Assembly: GCF_015694405.1 (NCBI RefSeq)
Contig: NZ_JADQDB010000002.1
Coordinates: 496,001-560,000, forward strand
Source of the DNA: Pelagibacterium limicola
GTDB taxonomy: Bacteria; Pseudomonadota; Alphaproteobacteria; Rhizobiales; Devosiaceae
Reading direction: 5' to 3'
DNA: 64,000 nt
Shown in pieces: positions 1-7,803 of the stretch (its first letter is position 1; every line of letters starts with the position of its first letter). The position numbers were made by a program, and so were the translations under genes. The notes beneath the pieces are model-generated. The model was not told the origin of the DNA. It was given only the letters and a program-made list of their open reading frames with translations, and did not search any database.

Positions 1-594
1 GGCATAACCCAGTTTGCGCTCAAGCCGGCTTGGGCAATCAACTATTTCACACACGAACCGTTCAAGCTCCCGCAGCTCGATAGCCACGTCGACATGGGCG
101 GCGGCACGATGTCGATCTCCAAATACTTTACCGAAATGCTCGATCCGGCACTGTCATGGGCAGATGTGGAGGAGATGGTTGGCGAATGGGGCGGGCAGTT
201 TTGCCTCAAGGGTGTGATGTCGGTCGAGGATGCGCGACGCGCCATCGATATTGGCTGCACCGGCCTCGTGCTTTCGAACCACGGCGGACGCCAGCTTGAT
301 GGATCGCGCACCGGCTTCGAGCAGTTGGGAACGATCGTCGATGCGGTCGGCGACAGGATCGACGTCATGATGGATGGCGGCGTGCAGCGCGGCACGCACG
401 TGCTCAAGGCGCTTTCGATGGGTGCCAAGGCTGTCGGACTCGGGCGCTACTACCTGTTCCCGCTTGCCGCCGCGGGCCGCCAGGGCGTCGAACGCGCGCT
501 CGATAACATGCGGATCGAAATCGAGCGCGGCATGAAGCTGATGGGGGTGTCGCGCCTTTCCGAGCTCTCCCGGAGCAATCTCTTTATACGCTGA
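1..594 (+). CDS. lldD: FMN-dependent alpha-hydroxy-acid (L-lactate) dehydrogenase, C-terminal part
   Basis: The open frame enters from the left edge, so the N-terminal half is missing. The visible 197 residues show the FMN hydroxy-acid dehydrogenase active-site signature SNHGGRQLD with the catalytic His, then the phosphate-binding DGGVQRGTHVLKAL stretch and the terminal helix ending MKLMGVSRLSELSRSNL, which resembles L-lactate dehydrogenases of the LldD type. Family members oxidise L-lactate, glycolate or mandelate using FMN and pass electrons to the respiratory chain or to oxygen. Lactate is the most likely substrate, but the substrate-determining N-terminal part is outside the window. The gene converges on the aldo/keto reductase downstream, 81 bp away. 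Confidence 0.85.
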   Translation, partial: GITQFALKPAWAINYFTHEPFKLPQLDSHVDMGGGTMSISKYFTEMLDPALSWADVEEMVGEWGGQFCLKGVMSVEDARRAIDIGCTGLVLSNHGGRQLDGSRTGFEQLGTIVDAVGDRIDVMMDGGVQRGTHVLKALSMGAKAVGLGRYYLFPLAAAGRQGVERALDNMRIEIERGMKLMGVSRLSELSRSNLFIR

Positions 595-675
595 TCCACT
601 GGCGACGAGGAAACGAAAATCTTTGCAGACCTACGCCCACGTATGACGCGTAGCAATCAGCTGATCGACAGACTT

Positions 676-1479
676 TCAAACGTACTGCAGCTCTCCTAGC
701 GCCGAGTAATGCCGGTTGAACCCATCGATTACGTCCATATCGCGCTGCGATATCTCGAAGTCGAAAACAGCAAGGTTCTCCCTTCGATGGACACGCCTCG
801 CGGCCTTGGGCAAGGGGATAGTGCCGCGCTGCAGATTCCACCGCAGGATCATCTGCGCTGGCGATTTGCCGTAGGCCCGCGCGAGTGTCGCGAGCCGCGC
901 ATCGCCCAGTTGCTCACCGCGCGTCAGGGGGCTGTAGGCCTGCACCACGATGCCATGCCGCTTGCAGAATTCCAGCATCTCATCGGAGAAACCGAAGGGG
1001 CTCCACTCGATCTGATTGACCACGGGCACCTCGCCACTCGTCTCCATGAGTGCCTCCAGCTGTTCGACGGAATAATTGGAGACCCCGATATCCCTAGTAA
1101 TTCCTTCGTCGCGGGCGCGCTGAAGACCCTCCCACAGAGGTTCTCCCGCGCCATATTGCGGCGGACGATGTATGAGGATCAGGTCAGCATGTCCGATATC
1201 GAGTTGCCCAACATTGCGCTTGGCGGACTCAAGGGCATCTTCCGTTTCTTCCACCTTGGTCACAATGAAGATGTCGCCGCGCGTTACGCCCGCATGTCGT
1301 AAGCCTTCCGCGATACCCGGCTGGGTGTCGTAGTCGCCGGAGGTATCGATCATGGTGTAGCCTTCCTCGATCGCGAGCTCGATCTTTTCGGCAGTATCCT
1401 TGTCGAGTTTCCACGTGCCCAGCCCGATAAGGGGCATCGCCCGCCCCGTCCGCAAGGGAACTTTGGTGCTCCGATCCAT
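676..1479 (-). CDS. Aldo/keto reductase (2,5-diketogluconate reductase-like)
   Basis: The 267-residue protein has the family's usual length for a short bacterial AKR. The catalytic tetrad is visible as Asp45, Tyr50, Lys75 and His104 (motifs MIDTSGDY, VTKVE, LIHRP), and an NADPH-binding segment lies near IPLPKAARRVHRRENL. Such enzymes reduce aldehydes and ketones in the cytosol with NADPH, often as detoxification under stress. The ATG start is followed directly by the beta-barrel N-terminus. An EcfG-type promoter (positions 1516-1541) stands 36 bp upstream in the right orientation, so induction in the general stress response is inferred. The natural substrate cannot be told from the sequence. 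Confidence 0.92.
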   Translation of the reverse strand: MDRSTKVPLRTGRAMPLIGLGTWKLDKDTAEKIELAIEEGYTMIDTSGDYDTQPGIAEGLRHAGVTRGDIFIVTKVEETEDALESAKRNVGQLDIGHADLILIHRPPQYGAGEPLWEGLQRARDEGITRDIGVSNYSVEQLEALMETSGEVPVVNQIEWSPFGFSDEMLEFCKRHGIVVQAYSPLTRGEQLGDARLATLARAYGKSPAQMILRWNLQRGTIPLPKAARRVHRRENLAVFDFEISQRDMDVIDGFNRHYSALGELQYV

Positions 1480-1515
1480 CCGGCTTACTCCACCTTCCTG
1501 CAGGTAACAGGAGCG

Positions 1516-1541
1516 AACGGCGTCTCACAGTACGAAGTTCC
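1516..1541 (-). promoter_or_regulatory. EcfG/RpoE2-type promoter (GGAAC-N17-CGTT)
   Basis: Read on the minus strand, GGAAC (1541-1537) is followed after 17 bases by CGTT (1519-1516), matching the alphaproteobacterial general-stress sigma factor consensus. It lies 36 bp before the aldo/keto reductase start in the correct orientation. Confidence 0.7.
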
Positions 1542-1635
1542 CGAGCTACCGTGCGCGCCGCCGACGTTCCAAGATGCGGCTGGCGGCAATTAACATAGGT
1601 TAGCGCGTTTAGCTTTCACGCTTCAGCCGCGACTG

Positions 1636-1661
1636 GGAACGAATACGCGCTGACGTTCATT
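1636..1661 (+). promoter_or_regulatory. Variant EcfG-type promoter (GGAAC-N17-CATT)
   Basis: GGAAC at 1636-1640 is followed after 17 bases by CATT. This fits the looser RpoE2 rule GGAAC-N18/19-TT but not CGTT. It lies 38 bp before the COX-IV-like gene. The same CATT variant with the same 17-base spacer recurs at 7804-7829 and 11671-11696. Confidence 0.4.
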
Positions 1662-1699
1662 GCTGGGGAGGTACACCGAATAACGAGCAGGAGACGCCC

Positions 1700-1981
1700 A
1701 TGAAATCGCCGGCGAATGACACTGCGCAACCTTACGCCAACGAACGCTCCCCCGATCCCCTCATCGACAGCCAGATGCCCGGCAGTCAGGACATATCGGA
1801 GCATGTGCGAACCTATGACAAGTTCGTGCATCTCTTGGGATGGTTTCTTGTTCACATACCGCTGTTGCTCATCGGGATTTATGTGATGACGCTCGGTGAA
1901 GCGCCTTTCGGCGGCGCTATCGTCATATTTGTGAGCATCGTCATCCTAATATATGGAGTGGGGCGGACGATGGCTTCATAG
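1700..1981 (+). CDS. aa3-type cytochrome c oxidase subunit IV-like small membrane protein
   Basis: The 93-residue protein has a polar N-terminal half, then the segment DISEHVRTYDKFVHLLGW followed by two hydrophobic helices (about residues 50-69 and 72-90). The HxxTYxxFxxL pattern before the first helix resembles the bacterial aa3-type cytochrome oxidase subunit IV family (PF07835), whose members are normally only about 45-70 residues, so the first 30 residues are an extra tail. No oxidase core subunit is nearby, making it an orphan member. A GGAGG box lies about 17 bases before the ATG, and a GGAAC-N17-CATT element lies upstream. It overlaps the convergent response regulator by 6 bp. The assignment rests on a short motif. 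Confidence 0.7.
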   Translation: MKSPANDTAQPYANERSPDPLIDSQMPGSQDISEHVRTYDKFVHLLGWFLVHIPLLLIGIYVMTLGEAPFGGAIVIFVSIVILIYGVGRTMAS

Positions 1982-2479
1982 ATGCCGGAGTCGGGTCGTA
2001 CGCACAGCGCGTACCATGGCGCGCGCAAAGCGTTCCTGCAGGGAGAAGGCCGCTCCGACGCCCCTGTCGGCCCGGTTGGGCTGCGTTTTCGCGGGTCTGA
2101 TCGCGACCGGTTTCATCGCTGCAATTCTAGCGACAAGGTTTTCGAACTGGAGGGGGCGCTCCATTACTTCGACCGCTCCTTCCACCTGAAGTATCCTCTC
2201 TCGTCCATCGGCCGTTGCAAGGAGTACGGGCACGCCGCTGCCGATTAGCACGTCGATGAACGCCCTTACGTCCTGGTCGGTTTGGTCGCAATCGAATAGG
2301 GCGCCATCCAGCTGTCGCCTGCCAATAATCAGCTGTGCGTAATGGACGGTGGGGGCGGGACCGACCACATTGGCACCGTATGCCTCAAGATGTCGGCACA
2401 TCCTGCGCGCCAGTACCATATCTTCTCTAACCACGAGCAAAGATTTGCCCTTAAGCGCGTTCTCGGCTGCCCCCGTCAT
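1976..2479 (-). CDS. Single-domain response regulator
   Basis: This 167-residue protein is a receiver domain with a basic C-terminal tail and no output domain. The acidic pocket (Glu-Asp in VVREDM), the phospho-acceptor Asp (in DGALFD, about residue 63) and the switch Thr (LLATADG) are present. The usual Lys before the conserved Pro is replaced by Arg (MERPL). The start is the second of two adjacent ATGs because AAGGA lies 6 bases before it; the first ATG is at 2482. Its neighbours are a COX-IV-like gene (convergent, 6-bp overlap) and a divergent Crp/Fnr regulator. A stand-alone receiver here could relay phosphate to or from a stress kinase, but the partner is unknown. Confidence 0.85.
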   Translation of the reverse strand: MTGAAENALKGKSLLVVREDMVLARRMCRHLEAYGANVVGPAPTVHYAQLIIGRRQLDGALFDCDQTDQDVRAFIDVLIGSGVPVLLATADGRERILQVEGAVEVMERPLQFENLVARIAAMKPVAIRPAKTQPNRADRGVGAAFSLQERFARAMVRAVRTTRLRHL

Positions 2480-2549
2480 CATCGATCCTTTCTTCAGGTA
2501 TAATCTACAACAATGCATTCAAGCTCGTTCTGTTTCGGTTGCTTTGCAT

Positions 2550-2574
2550 GGAACGCCTATATCCCTGCTCCGTT
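2550..2574 (+). promoter_or_regulatory. EcfG/RpoE2-type promoter (GGAAC-N16-CGTT)
   Basis: GGAAC at 2550-2554 and CGTT at 2571-2574 are separated by 16 bases. The element is on the same strand as the Crp/Fnr gene and lies 87 bp before its ATG. Confidence 0.65.
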
Positions 2575-2661
2575 CTAGGAGCGGGACCTGTCCCCGGCTT
2601 TCGCCGCAACATGACAGGTTGTTTCTGCCGATTAACCCATGTGCTCAGGAAGGCCACCGGA

Positions 2662-3390
2662 ATGACCAGTGCCCTCGTCCGCAAGCTCGAATGCTATTTG
2701 CCGCTTTCGGACGTTGATCGGGCTGGTCTCGAAGCCCTGCAGTTCAAATTCCATTCAATTGCCGCGAAATCGGAAGTTGAAGCAATTCTGCCCGCTGGTG
2801 GCGCGGTCCATCAGATCCAGACCGGTTACGCCTGTCGCTACCGGCAGCTCCCTGATGGACGACGACAGATATCGGGGCTCATGATCCCTGGCGACTTCAT
2901 TGATCTTCGAAAATTCGTCGTTACAGGCGCGGAACATGGCGTTTTCGGCCTTACCGAACTCGCGCTCATGGGATACGACGCCGCATCCTTGCTCCGGGTG
3001 CTCGAAGCCCGACCGCGTTCGGCCCAAGCCGTCTGGCGCGCGCTTTTGGCAGAAGAATCCATAGCCCAGGAGTGGCTCGTCAGCCTGGGCAAGCGATCGG
3101 CTCTCGAACGGGTGGCGCACCTCATCTGCGAGTTGTACGTCCGGCATACCGTCATGAACGAAGGCGCTGGGCGCACCTTCACATTGCCGATAACCCAACG
3201 CGAGATCGGCGATGCCATGGGTCTTTCGACCGTCCATGTAAACCGTACGCTGCGGGAATTGCGCCAACGCGGCCTTGCCAAGCTTCAGTCAGGTCAAATG
3301 GAAATCCTCAACTTCGAAAAACTCGCCGATCTTGCAATGTTTTCGCCTACTTACCTCCAGTTCCGCAACCGCACTGCGAACCGGCATTGA
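2662..3390 (+). CDS. Crp/Fnr-family transcriptional regulator
   Basis: The protein has 242 residues: an N-terminal cyclic-nucleotide-binding-like beta-roll (about residues 10-130, with PGDFIDLRKF) and a C-terminal winged helix-turn-helix (about 165-230; ITQREIGDAMGLSTVHVNRTLREL). No Cys cluster for an Fe-S centre is seen, and the roll lacks the RxAT-type cAMP-binding signature, so it may sense something else or act constitutively. The ATG at 2662 is chosen because AGGAAGG precedes it; the open frame reaches further upstream only through a TTG without a ribosome site. An EcfG-type promoter lies 87 bp upstream. Close relatives are common in Hyphomicrobiales stress loci. The targets are unknown. 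Confidence 0.92.
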   Translation: MTSALVRKLECYLPLSDVDRAGLEALQFKFHSIAAKSEVEAILPAGGAVHQIQTGYACRYRQLPDGRRQISGLMIPGDFIDLRKFVVTGAEHGVFGLTELALMGYDAASLLRVLEARPRSAQAVWRALLAEESIAQEWLVSLGKRSALERVAHLICELYVRHTVMNEGAGRTFTLPITQREIGDAMGLSTVHVNRTLRELRQRGLAKLQSGQMEILNFEKLADLAMFSPTYLQFRNRTANRH

Positions 3391-3449
3391 GGTGCTGATG
3401 ATCCTTGCATTTGCGACAAGAACCGCTGTTCCCGGAGGCCAACCCGATC

Positions 3450-4475
3450 ATGCCGTCTGACAACCACAAACTGCCCGACTGGCGTTGGCAGCTTCGGTTG
3501 GCTTTGGCTTTTGCCATCGCCGGTGTGGGCGTCTTCCTGCTATGGGAGTTGTCCTCTGTCCTGTTGCTGGTGTTCGGCGCATTAATTTTGACCGCCGTCA
3601 TTCGCGGGTTTGCCGAGATCATTACGCGGCATACCCCGCTGGGCGAGCGAGCGGCGCAAGTCACCGCCATCATAATGCTGGCGCTCGGCTCGCTCGGTTT
3701 CCTGTTCCTGCTCGGCCAGCAAATCAAGGAGCAATTTGTCGAGCTCTTCGAGCAGATGCCCGACTTGATTGCCCTCGTTGGAGACACGTTCGGGATCGAC
3801 GATATCGGCGAGGCGCTGGCTACAGTGTTGACTGAGTTCGTCGATCTTGGCGCATTTGCGGGTGGGATCGGGGCCGGCGTGATGGGTGTGGTCGGGGCGG
3901 CAAGCGCCGCGATTCTTGTCGTGGTGGGCGGCATCTATTTTGCTCTGGAGCTTAAAACCTATAGGCGGGGACTCATTTCTCTCGTTCCCCTGCCCCACAA
4001 GGATCGAATTTCTGATGCCTTGGACGCGTCGGCGGACGGCCTCAAACGATGGTTAGCCGGTCAGCTTCTTGCCATGCTCGTCGTCGGCATCGCGGTGACG
4101 CTGGTCATGATGGCGCTCGGCCTGCCTTCCGCCCTGGCAATAGGCATCATCGCAGGCGTGTTGGAGTTCATACCGTTTCTCGGACCGATCCTGGCCGCCA
4201 TACCTGCCCTATTGGTGGCATTTTCGGAAGGCGAAGAGATGGTGATGTGGGTTCTCATAGCCTACGTGCTTATCCAGCAAATCGAGGGAAACGTGCTCGT
4301 TCCCCTCATACAGAAGCGTACCGTCCGCCTGCCACCGGCCCTGGGACTGTTCTCGATCCTTGCTTTCGGGATACTTTTTGGCGCTTGGGGCGTGGTGCTC
4401 GCCACGCCCCTCACCGTCGTTGTCATGATCATGGTACAGAAGCTGTACCTCAAGGAAGCGTCTTCTACTCAATAA
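3450..4475 (+). CDS. AI-2E family transporter (PerM/YdiK-like permease)
   Basis: This 341-residue polytopic membrane protein has about eight hydrophobic helices, paired at the N-terminus (residues 17-55) and clustered from residue 140 to the end. It has a central hydrophilic stretch (about 75-130), a typical layout of PF01594. The conserved C-terminal segments (GVLEFIPFLGPILAAIPA, IQQIEGNVLVPLIQ and the final ATPLTVV) identify the family. The name comes from the E. coli AI-2 exporter TqsA, but most members have other or unknown roles, some in ion or osmotic homeostasis. The ATG at 3450 follows CGGAGG; an earlier in-frame TTG has no ribosome site. The 3' end overlaps sodC by 11 bp on the opposite strand. 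Confidence 0.9.
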   Translation: MPSDNHKLPDWRWQLRLALAFAIAGVGVFLLWELSSVLLLVFGALILTAVIRGFAEIITRHTPLGERAAQVTAIIMLALGSLGFLFLLGQQIKEQFVELFEQMPDLIALVGDTFGIDDIGEALATVLTEFVDLGAFAGGIGAGVMGVVGAASAAILVVVGGIYFALELKTYRRGLISLVPLPHKDRISDALDASADGLKRWLAGQLLAMLVVGIAVTLVMMALGLPSALAIGIIAGVLEFIPFLGPILAAIPALLVAFSEGEEMVMWVLIAYVLIQQIEGNVLVPLIQKRTVRLPPALGLFSILAFGILFGAWGVVLATPLTVVVMIMVQKLYLKEASSTQ

Positions 4476-4992
4476 CGGCGCAGGCAATCCGGTCTCCAGC
4501 ATGGCCCGAGGGCTGGCTGGAATAGTCGTCGGCGCCTTCATGGAACATGAGGCTGCGCCCGCGCGCGCCATTCTCTTCTCCGTCCAGGCTCACCAGATGA
4601 TTGAAGACTTGCGCGAGCAGCGTCCCGTCCGCACCGACATACTGGTTCGGCATATCGCCTATATGCGGACCGCCCGAGGCAAAATAGCCGTGTGCCCTGT
4701 CATCGGGGTTGAAGTGGTCGCCGGCACTTTCAAACCCGTCCGCCGGATCGCACGCGCCGTGTTCATGAATGTGGAATGCAACCCAGCTGTTTTCCGGAAG
4801 CCCGCGGACGTCGAGTTCGATCAGCACGCCATCGCCGGAATCCAGCAGGCGAGCCGAACCGATCGCTTCCCCCGCAGCGTCGATGAAGGTTGCGTCGGCT
4901 TGGGCGTCCTGAGCCTTCGCGGGAACGCAAGCCAAGAGAAAAAGGGGAGCTAAAAATGCAAGAAGCGGTCTCACAATCACGCCCCCTGCCAT
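4465..4992 (-). CDS. sodC: Cu/Zn superoxide dismutase, periplasmic
   Basis: The protein converts superoxide to hydrogen peroxide and oxygen in the periplasm. An N-terminal signal peptide (about residues 5-28, LLAFLAPLFLLACVPAKA) is followed by the SodC fold. Copper and zinc ligands are visible: His74 and His76 in FHIHEHG, His93 in AGDHFNP, His101, His110 and Asp113, and His151 in FHEGADDY. Cys81 and Cys171 can form the structural disulfide. The ATG at 4992 gives a 16-bp overlap with the upstream CBS gene. A GTG at 4974, preceded by AGGGGG, is an equally good start and would give a shorter signal peptide. It is probably cotranscribed with the CBS gene from the EcfG-type promoter at 5459-5484. 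Confidence 0.93.
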   Translation of the reverse strand: MAGGVIVRPLLAFLAPLFLLACVPAKAQDAQADATFIDAAGEAIGSARLLDSGDGVLIELDVRGLPENSWVAFHIHEHGACDPADGFESAGDHFNPDDRAHGYFASGGPHIGDMPNQYVGADGTLLAQVFNHLVSLDGEENGARGRSLMFHEGADDYSSQPSGHAGDRIACAVIE

Positions 4993-5426
4993 TGGTCGGC
5001 CCGGCCGTTTCCGTCATGTCGCGATATGCCGCTCAGGGCGTCGGCCGCTTCTTCGTAGAGCGAACCTTCAATCGCCACATCGGCCAATGCGAGAACCCCG
5101 ACCAGCCTCTTGTTGCTGTCGACCACCGGCAAGCGCCTGACCTGGATATCGGCCATGTTTGCTGTCACCTCGGCAATGTCGTCTTCGTCAAAGCAATATT
5201 TGACATCATCGGTCATCGCCTCGCCAACCCCCGTCTCCGGCGACTTTCCAAGGCACACCGCTCGTATGGCAATGTCCCGGTCGGTAAGCGTTCCGACCAG
5301 CCGCTCGCCATCCGTAACAGGCAGAAATCCGATATCGTGATCCGCCATGAGCCGCGCCGCTTCCCTCAGGCTATCCTGCGGGCCGATCAGTTGCACATCC
5401 CTGGTCATGAGGTCTCTTACACGCAT
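4977..5426 (-). CDS. CBS-domain pair protein
   Basis: The protein has 149 residues and is made almost wholly of two CBS domains (about residues 1-60 and 66-125), with the repeated pattern D-x-GFLPVTDGERLVGTLTDRD and RRLPVVDSNKRLVGVLAL. Stand-alone CBS pairs bind adenine nucleotides and act as energy or stress sensors; no catalytic domain is attached. The ATG at 5426 is chosen for the AAGGAG box 6 bases upstream; the frame extends 59 codons further without support. It is the first gene of a unit with sodC and lies 32 bp downstream of an EcfG-type promoter. Similar proteins are often induced in the general stress response of rhizobia, which agrees with the promoter. Confidence 0.92.
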   Translation of the reverse strand: MRVRDLMTRDVQLIGPQDSLREAARLMADHDIGFLPVTDGERLVGTLTDRDIAIRAVCLGKSPETGVGEAMTDDVKYCFDEDDIAEVTANMADIQVRRLPVVDSNKRLVGVLALADVAIEGSLYEEAADALSGISRHDGNGRADQWQGA

Positions 5427-5458
5427 GGTGTTGCTCCTTTCCTGGTTCAACCAAACCG

Positions 5459-5484
5459 AACGGAGGGCGCGGGAGGTGCGTTCC
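5459..5484 (-). promoter_or_regulatory. EcfG/RpoE2-type promoter (GGAAC-N17-CGTT)
   Basis: On the minus strand GGAAC (5484-5480) is followed after 17 bases by CGTT (5462-5459). It lies 32 bp before the CBS gene and would drive the CBS-sodC pair. Confidence 0.7.
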
Positions 5485-5518
5485 TGAGGGCCGGAGTATG
5501 GCAACATAGGTTGTGCTG

Positions 5519-5791
5519 CTAGGTGGCTACGACCACGAGCAGGAACGCTCCAAAGACGACTGCTGCGATAACGACATAAGCGGCCAGCGCCCCCCAACGC
5601 CATCGTTTGTGCGGCACACTACCCATGCGTTCGAGCGCAAGTTCGTCCGCAGTGGGGCTGTTGCCGGAAGCCTCCGCGTCCGTGCCGAGAGGCGCCGCGG
5701 CCGGGTCGGGGTGATCGACCTTATCCCCCTGCCCTTCGCGATCAATTGCGATGCGGAGCTTTTCGGTCGTGGGGGGTGCTTTGTCGATCAT
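5519..5791 (-). CDS. Small C-terminally anchored membrane protein, function unknown
   Basis: The predicted 90-residue protein has a charged, Pro- and Asp-rich N-terminal region (including GQGDKVDHPDPAAAPLGTDAEA) and one hydrophobic helix at the very C-terminus (about residues 67-88), so it is probably tail-anchored with the polar part in the cytosol. The PDPAAAPLGTDAEA segment looks like one shared by small uncharacterised proteins of rhizobia; that is from memory and should be tested. The ATG at 5791 is the first methionine with the right context, although the ribosome site is weak. An EcfG-type promoter lies 33 bp upstream, which is the best clue to its role. Confidence 0.7.
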   Translation of the reverse strand: MIDKAPPTTEKLRIAIDREGQGDKVDHPDPAAAPLGTDAEASGNSPTADELALERMGSVPHKRWRWGALAAYVVIAAVVFGAFLLVVVAT

Positions 5792-5824
5792 GGCGATGCC
5801 GGAACTGGTCAGGGATGAAAGAGA

Positions 5825-5850
5825 AACGGCCCGCCTCAAAATCCGGTTCC
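5825..5850 (-). promoter_or_regulatory. EcfG/RpoE2-type promoter (GGAAC-N17-CGTT)
   Basis: GGAAC (5850-5846) and CGTT (5828-5825) on the minus strand, 17 bases apart, lie 33 bp before the start of the small membrane protein gene, in the short gap after topoisomerase IB. Confidence 0.7.
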
Positions 5851-5861
5851 GGCCGGCACGA

Positions 5862-6911
5862 TCAGCACTGCTTTTCCAGCCAACGCAAAGTCAGGCTTTC
5901 CGGACCGTCGAGCCCTTTCCGAGGGCGCCTGGAAAGCGCAGACACTTCAGCCTTGAGCCTGCCTTCCAGCCAGGCCTCCGGTATGGCCGGATGGATGTAG
6001 CACTTGCGGCACACCGCCCTTGTGTTGCCCAGATGTCTGGCGACGGCATCGATTGCGCTGTTGAGCGTAGCAGCGCGAGCACGCTGGGTATCGGGCACCT
6101 CGGTCTCCGCCAGCACCGACATGGCGCGGACGGTGCCTCCCCACGTCCGAAAATCCTTCGAAGAGAAAGCGCCTTTAACGCACTCCTGGATATAGGCGTT
6201 GACGTGGTTGGAGCCGACGCCTCGTCGCTGCCCATCGGAATCGATATACTGGAACAGCCGCTGACCGGGCAATTCCTGTATGCCGCGCAAAACGCGCGCG
6301 ATACGCCGATCCACGAGTTTGAGCCGCCATAACTTCCCGGACTTACCCTTGAAGGCAAAGCGAAGCTTGGCGCCCTCGATCTCCACATGCCTGGTGCGCA
6401 GCGTCGTGAGCCCGAAGCTTTTATTCGTTTCGGCGTAGGCTGCGTTCCCGATCCTGATCATCGTTTGGTCGAGCAGCCAGACAATGGAAGCCAGCACGCG
6501 CTCGCGCGGGAGACCGCGGCGCCGCAAGTCCCTGTCGACCTGCGCCCTGATATCGGGGAGCGCGCGGGCAAATCCGATCAAGCTCGAGAATTTTGCAGCA
6601 TCCCTGATAGCCGACCAGCGTTCGTGGTAGCGATATTGCTTGCGTCCTCGCTGATCGCGCCCGGTTGCCTGGATATGTCCGCTTTCGGTGGGACATATCC
6701 AAACGTCGGTCCAGGCCGGCGGAATGGCCAGCCTCCGGATCCGGCCAAGCGTCGCCTCGTCCCGCACCGGCTTGCCTTCGGGATCGCTATATCGAAAACC
6801 CTTGCCCGCTCGCCGACGCGCGATGCCGGGTTCTGCATCGGATACATAGCAAAGCTCGGCAGCCGCTGCTGCCAAGACCGGATCGTCACAGGCATCGCCC
6901 GTAAGGCTCAC
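5862..6911 (-). CDS. DNA topoisomerase IB (poxvirus-like)
   Basis: This 349-residue enzyme relaxes supercoils through a 3'-phosphotyrosine intermediate. It has the small N-terminal DNA-binding domain (about residues 20-110) and the catalytic core. The catalytic Tyr is visible in CRKCYIHP, and the basic catalytic residues lie in RKQYRYHERW, AFKGKSGK and FRTWGGT. Length fits bacterial type IB enzymes. The start is GTG, preceded by AGGGTGG about 6 bases upstream; an out-of-frame ATG lies next to it. It sits 11 bp after the SDR gene and is probably cotranscribed with it. Bacterial topoisomerase IB is non-essential and frequent in rhizobial stress loci; here it stands beside the end-joining genes. 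Confidence 0.93.
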   Translation of the reverse strand: MSLTGDACDDPVLAAAAAELCYVSDAEPGIARRRAGKGFRYSDPEGKPVRDEATLGRIRRLAIPPAWTDVWICPTESGHIQATGRDQRGRKQYRYHERWSAIRDAAKFSSLIGFARALPDIRAQVDRDLRRRGLPRERVLASIVWLLDQTMIRIGNAAYAETNKSFGLTTLRTRHVEIEGAKLRFAFKGKSGKLWRLKLVDRRIARVLRGIQELPGQRLFQYIDSDGQRRGVGSNHVNAYIQECVKGAFSSKDFRTWGGTVRAMSVLAETEVPDTQRARAATLNSAIDAVARHLGNTRAVCRKCYIHPAIPEAWLEGRLKAEVSALSRRPRKGLDGPESLTLRWLEKQC

Positions 6912-6922
6912 CCCATGCCACC

Positions 6923-7771
6923 CTAGCTGCTCGGGAGGCTCCCGCCGTTAACGTGGATCGTCTGGCCTGTAATGTAGCTCCCGTCTTCGCTCGCCAGTAG
7001 CAAATAGGCGGGCGCGACTTCATTGGGCTGGCCGGGACGTCCGAGCGGCGTATCCGTTCCGAATTCTGCAACCTTCTCCGCGTCGAAGCTGGCGGGGATG
7101 AGCGGCGTCCAGATCGGTCCGGGCGCGACTGCATTGACCAGAATGCGTTTGTCGGCCAGCCGCGTCGCGAGCGATCTGGTCAGCGCGACAATCGCGCCTT
7201 TGGTCATTGCATAGTCGATAAGCTCCGGATGCCCCCGATAAGCGACCACGGAAGCGGTGTTGATGATCCGGCCGCCGGGCTTCATGCGTTCCAGCGCAGC
7301 CTGAACCATATAGAAATATCCATATATGTTGGTCTGGAATACCCTCTGCATCGCCTCTTCAGGCACCGCCGAAAGGTCGTCGCGCACGTGCTGTTCGGCA
7401 GCATTGTTGACGAGGATATCGACCTTGCCGAAGGCCTCGACGGCATTTTCCACAAACCGCGTGCAAAATTCTTTGTCGCCGACGTCGCCTCTGACGAGAA
7501 GGGCCTCGCTGCCTTCAGCCTCCACACTCTTCTTGGTCTCCTGAGCGTCTTCTTCTTCATCGAGATAACCGATGGCGATTTTCGCGCCCTCCCGGGCAAA
7601 CAGCACGGCCACCGCCCGCCCGATCCCGGAGTCTCCCCCTGTGATGATCGCCACCTTTCCAGCAAGGCGACCGCTGCCGGGATAGCGGGGCGCATATTTG
7701 GGTGCCGGATGCATCTCGCTTTCGCGCCCCGGCTGACGATCCTGATGCTGTGGGGGGTTCTCGGCGTTCAT
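6923..7771 (-). CDS. SDR-family oxidoreductase (general-stress YghA/YdaD type)
   Basis: The 282-residue protein has an N-terminal polar extension of about 40 residues, rich in His, Gln and Pro, followed by a classical short-chain dehydrogenase. The cofactor loop TGGDSGIG, the NNAA motif, Ser in NTASVVAYRG and the catalytic YAMTK motif are all present. The extension plus the TPLGRPGQPNEVAPAYLLLAS segment place it with YghA and Bacillus general stress protein 39 relatives, NAD(P)-dependent enzymes of unclear substrate. The ATG at 7771 follows AGGAG. It heads an operon with topoisomerase IB. A GGAAC-N17-CATT element lies just upstream, inside the end of ligD. Confidence 0.92.
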   Translation of the reverse strand: MNAENPPQHQDRQPGRESEMHPAPKYAPRYPGSGRLAGKVAIITGGDSGIGRAVAVLFAREGAKIAIGYLDEEEDAQETKKSVEAEGSEALLVRGDVGDKEFCTRFVENAVEAFGKVDILVNNAAEQHVRDDLSAVPEEAMQRVFQTNIYGYFYMVQAALERMKPGGRIINTASVVAYRGHPELIDYAMTKGAIVALTRSLATRLADKRILVNAVAPGPIWTPLIPASFDAEKVAEFGTDTPLGRPGQPNEVAPAYLLLASEDGSYITGQTIHVNGGSLPSS

Positions 7772-7803
7772 GGGAAGCTCCTGCGATTGTGGGTCCTCCA
7801 AGC

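Noticed and set aside
2498-2503. TATAAT between the response regulator and Crp/Fnr genes as a sigma-70 -10 box
   Set aside because: No -35 match at the right distance, and the EcfG-type site nearer to the gene explains the promoter better.
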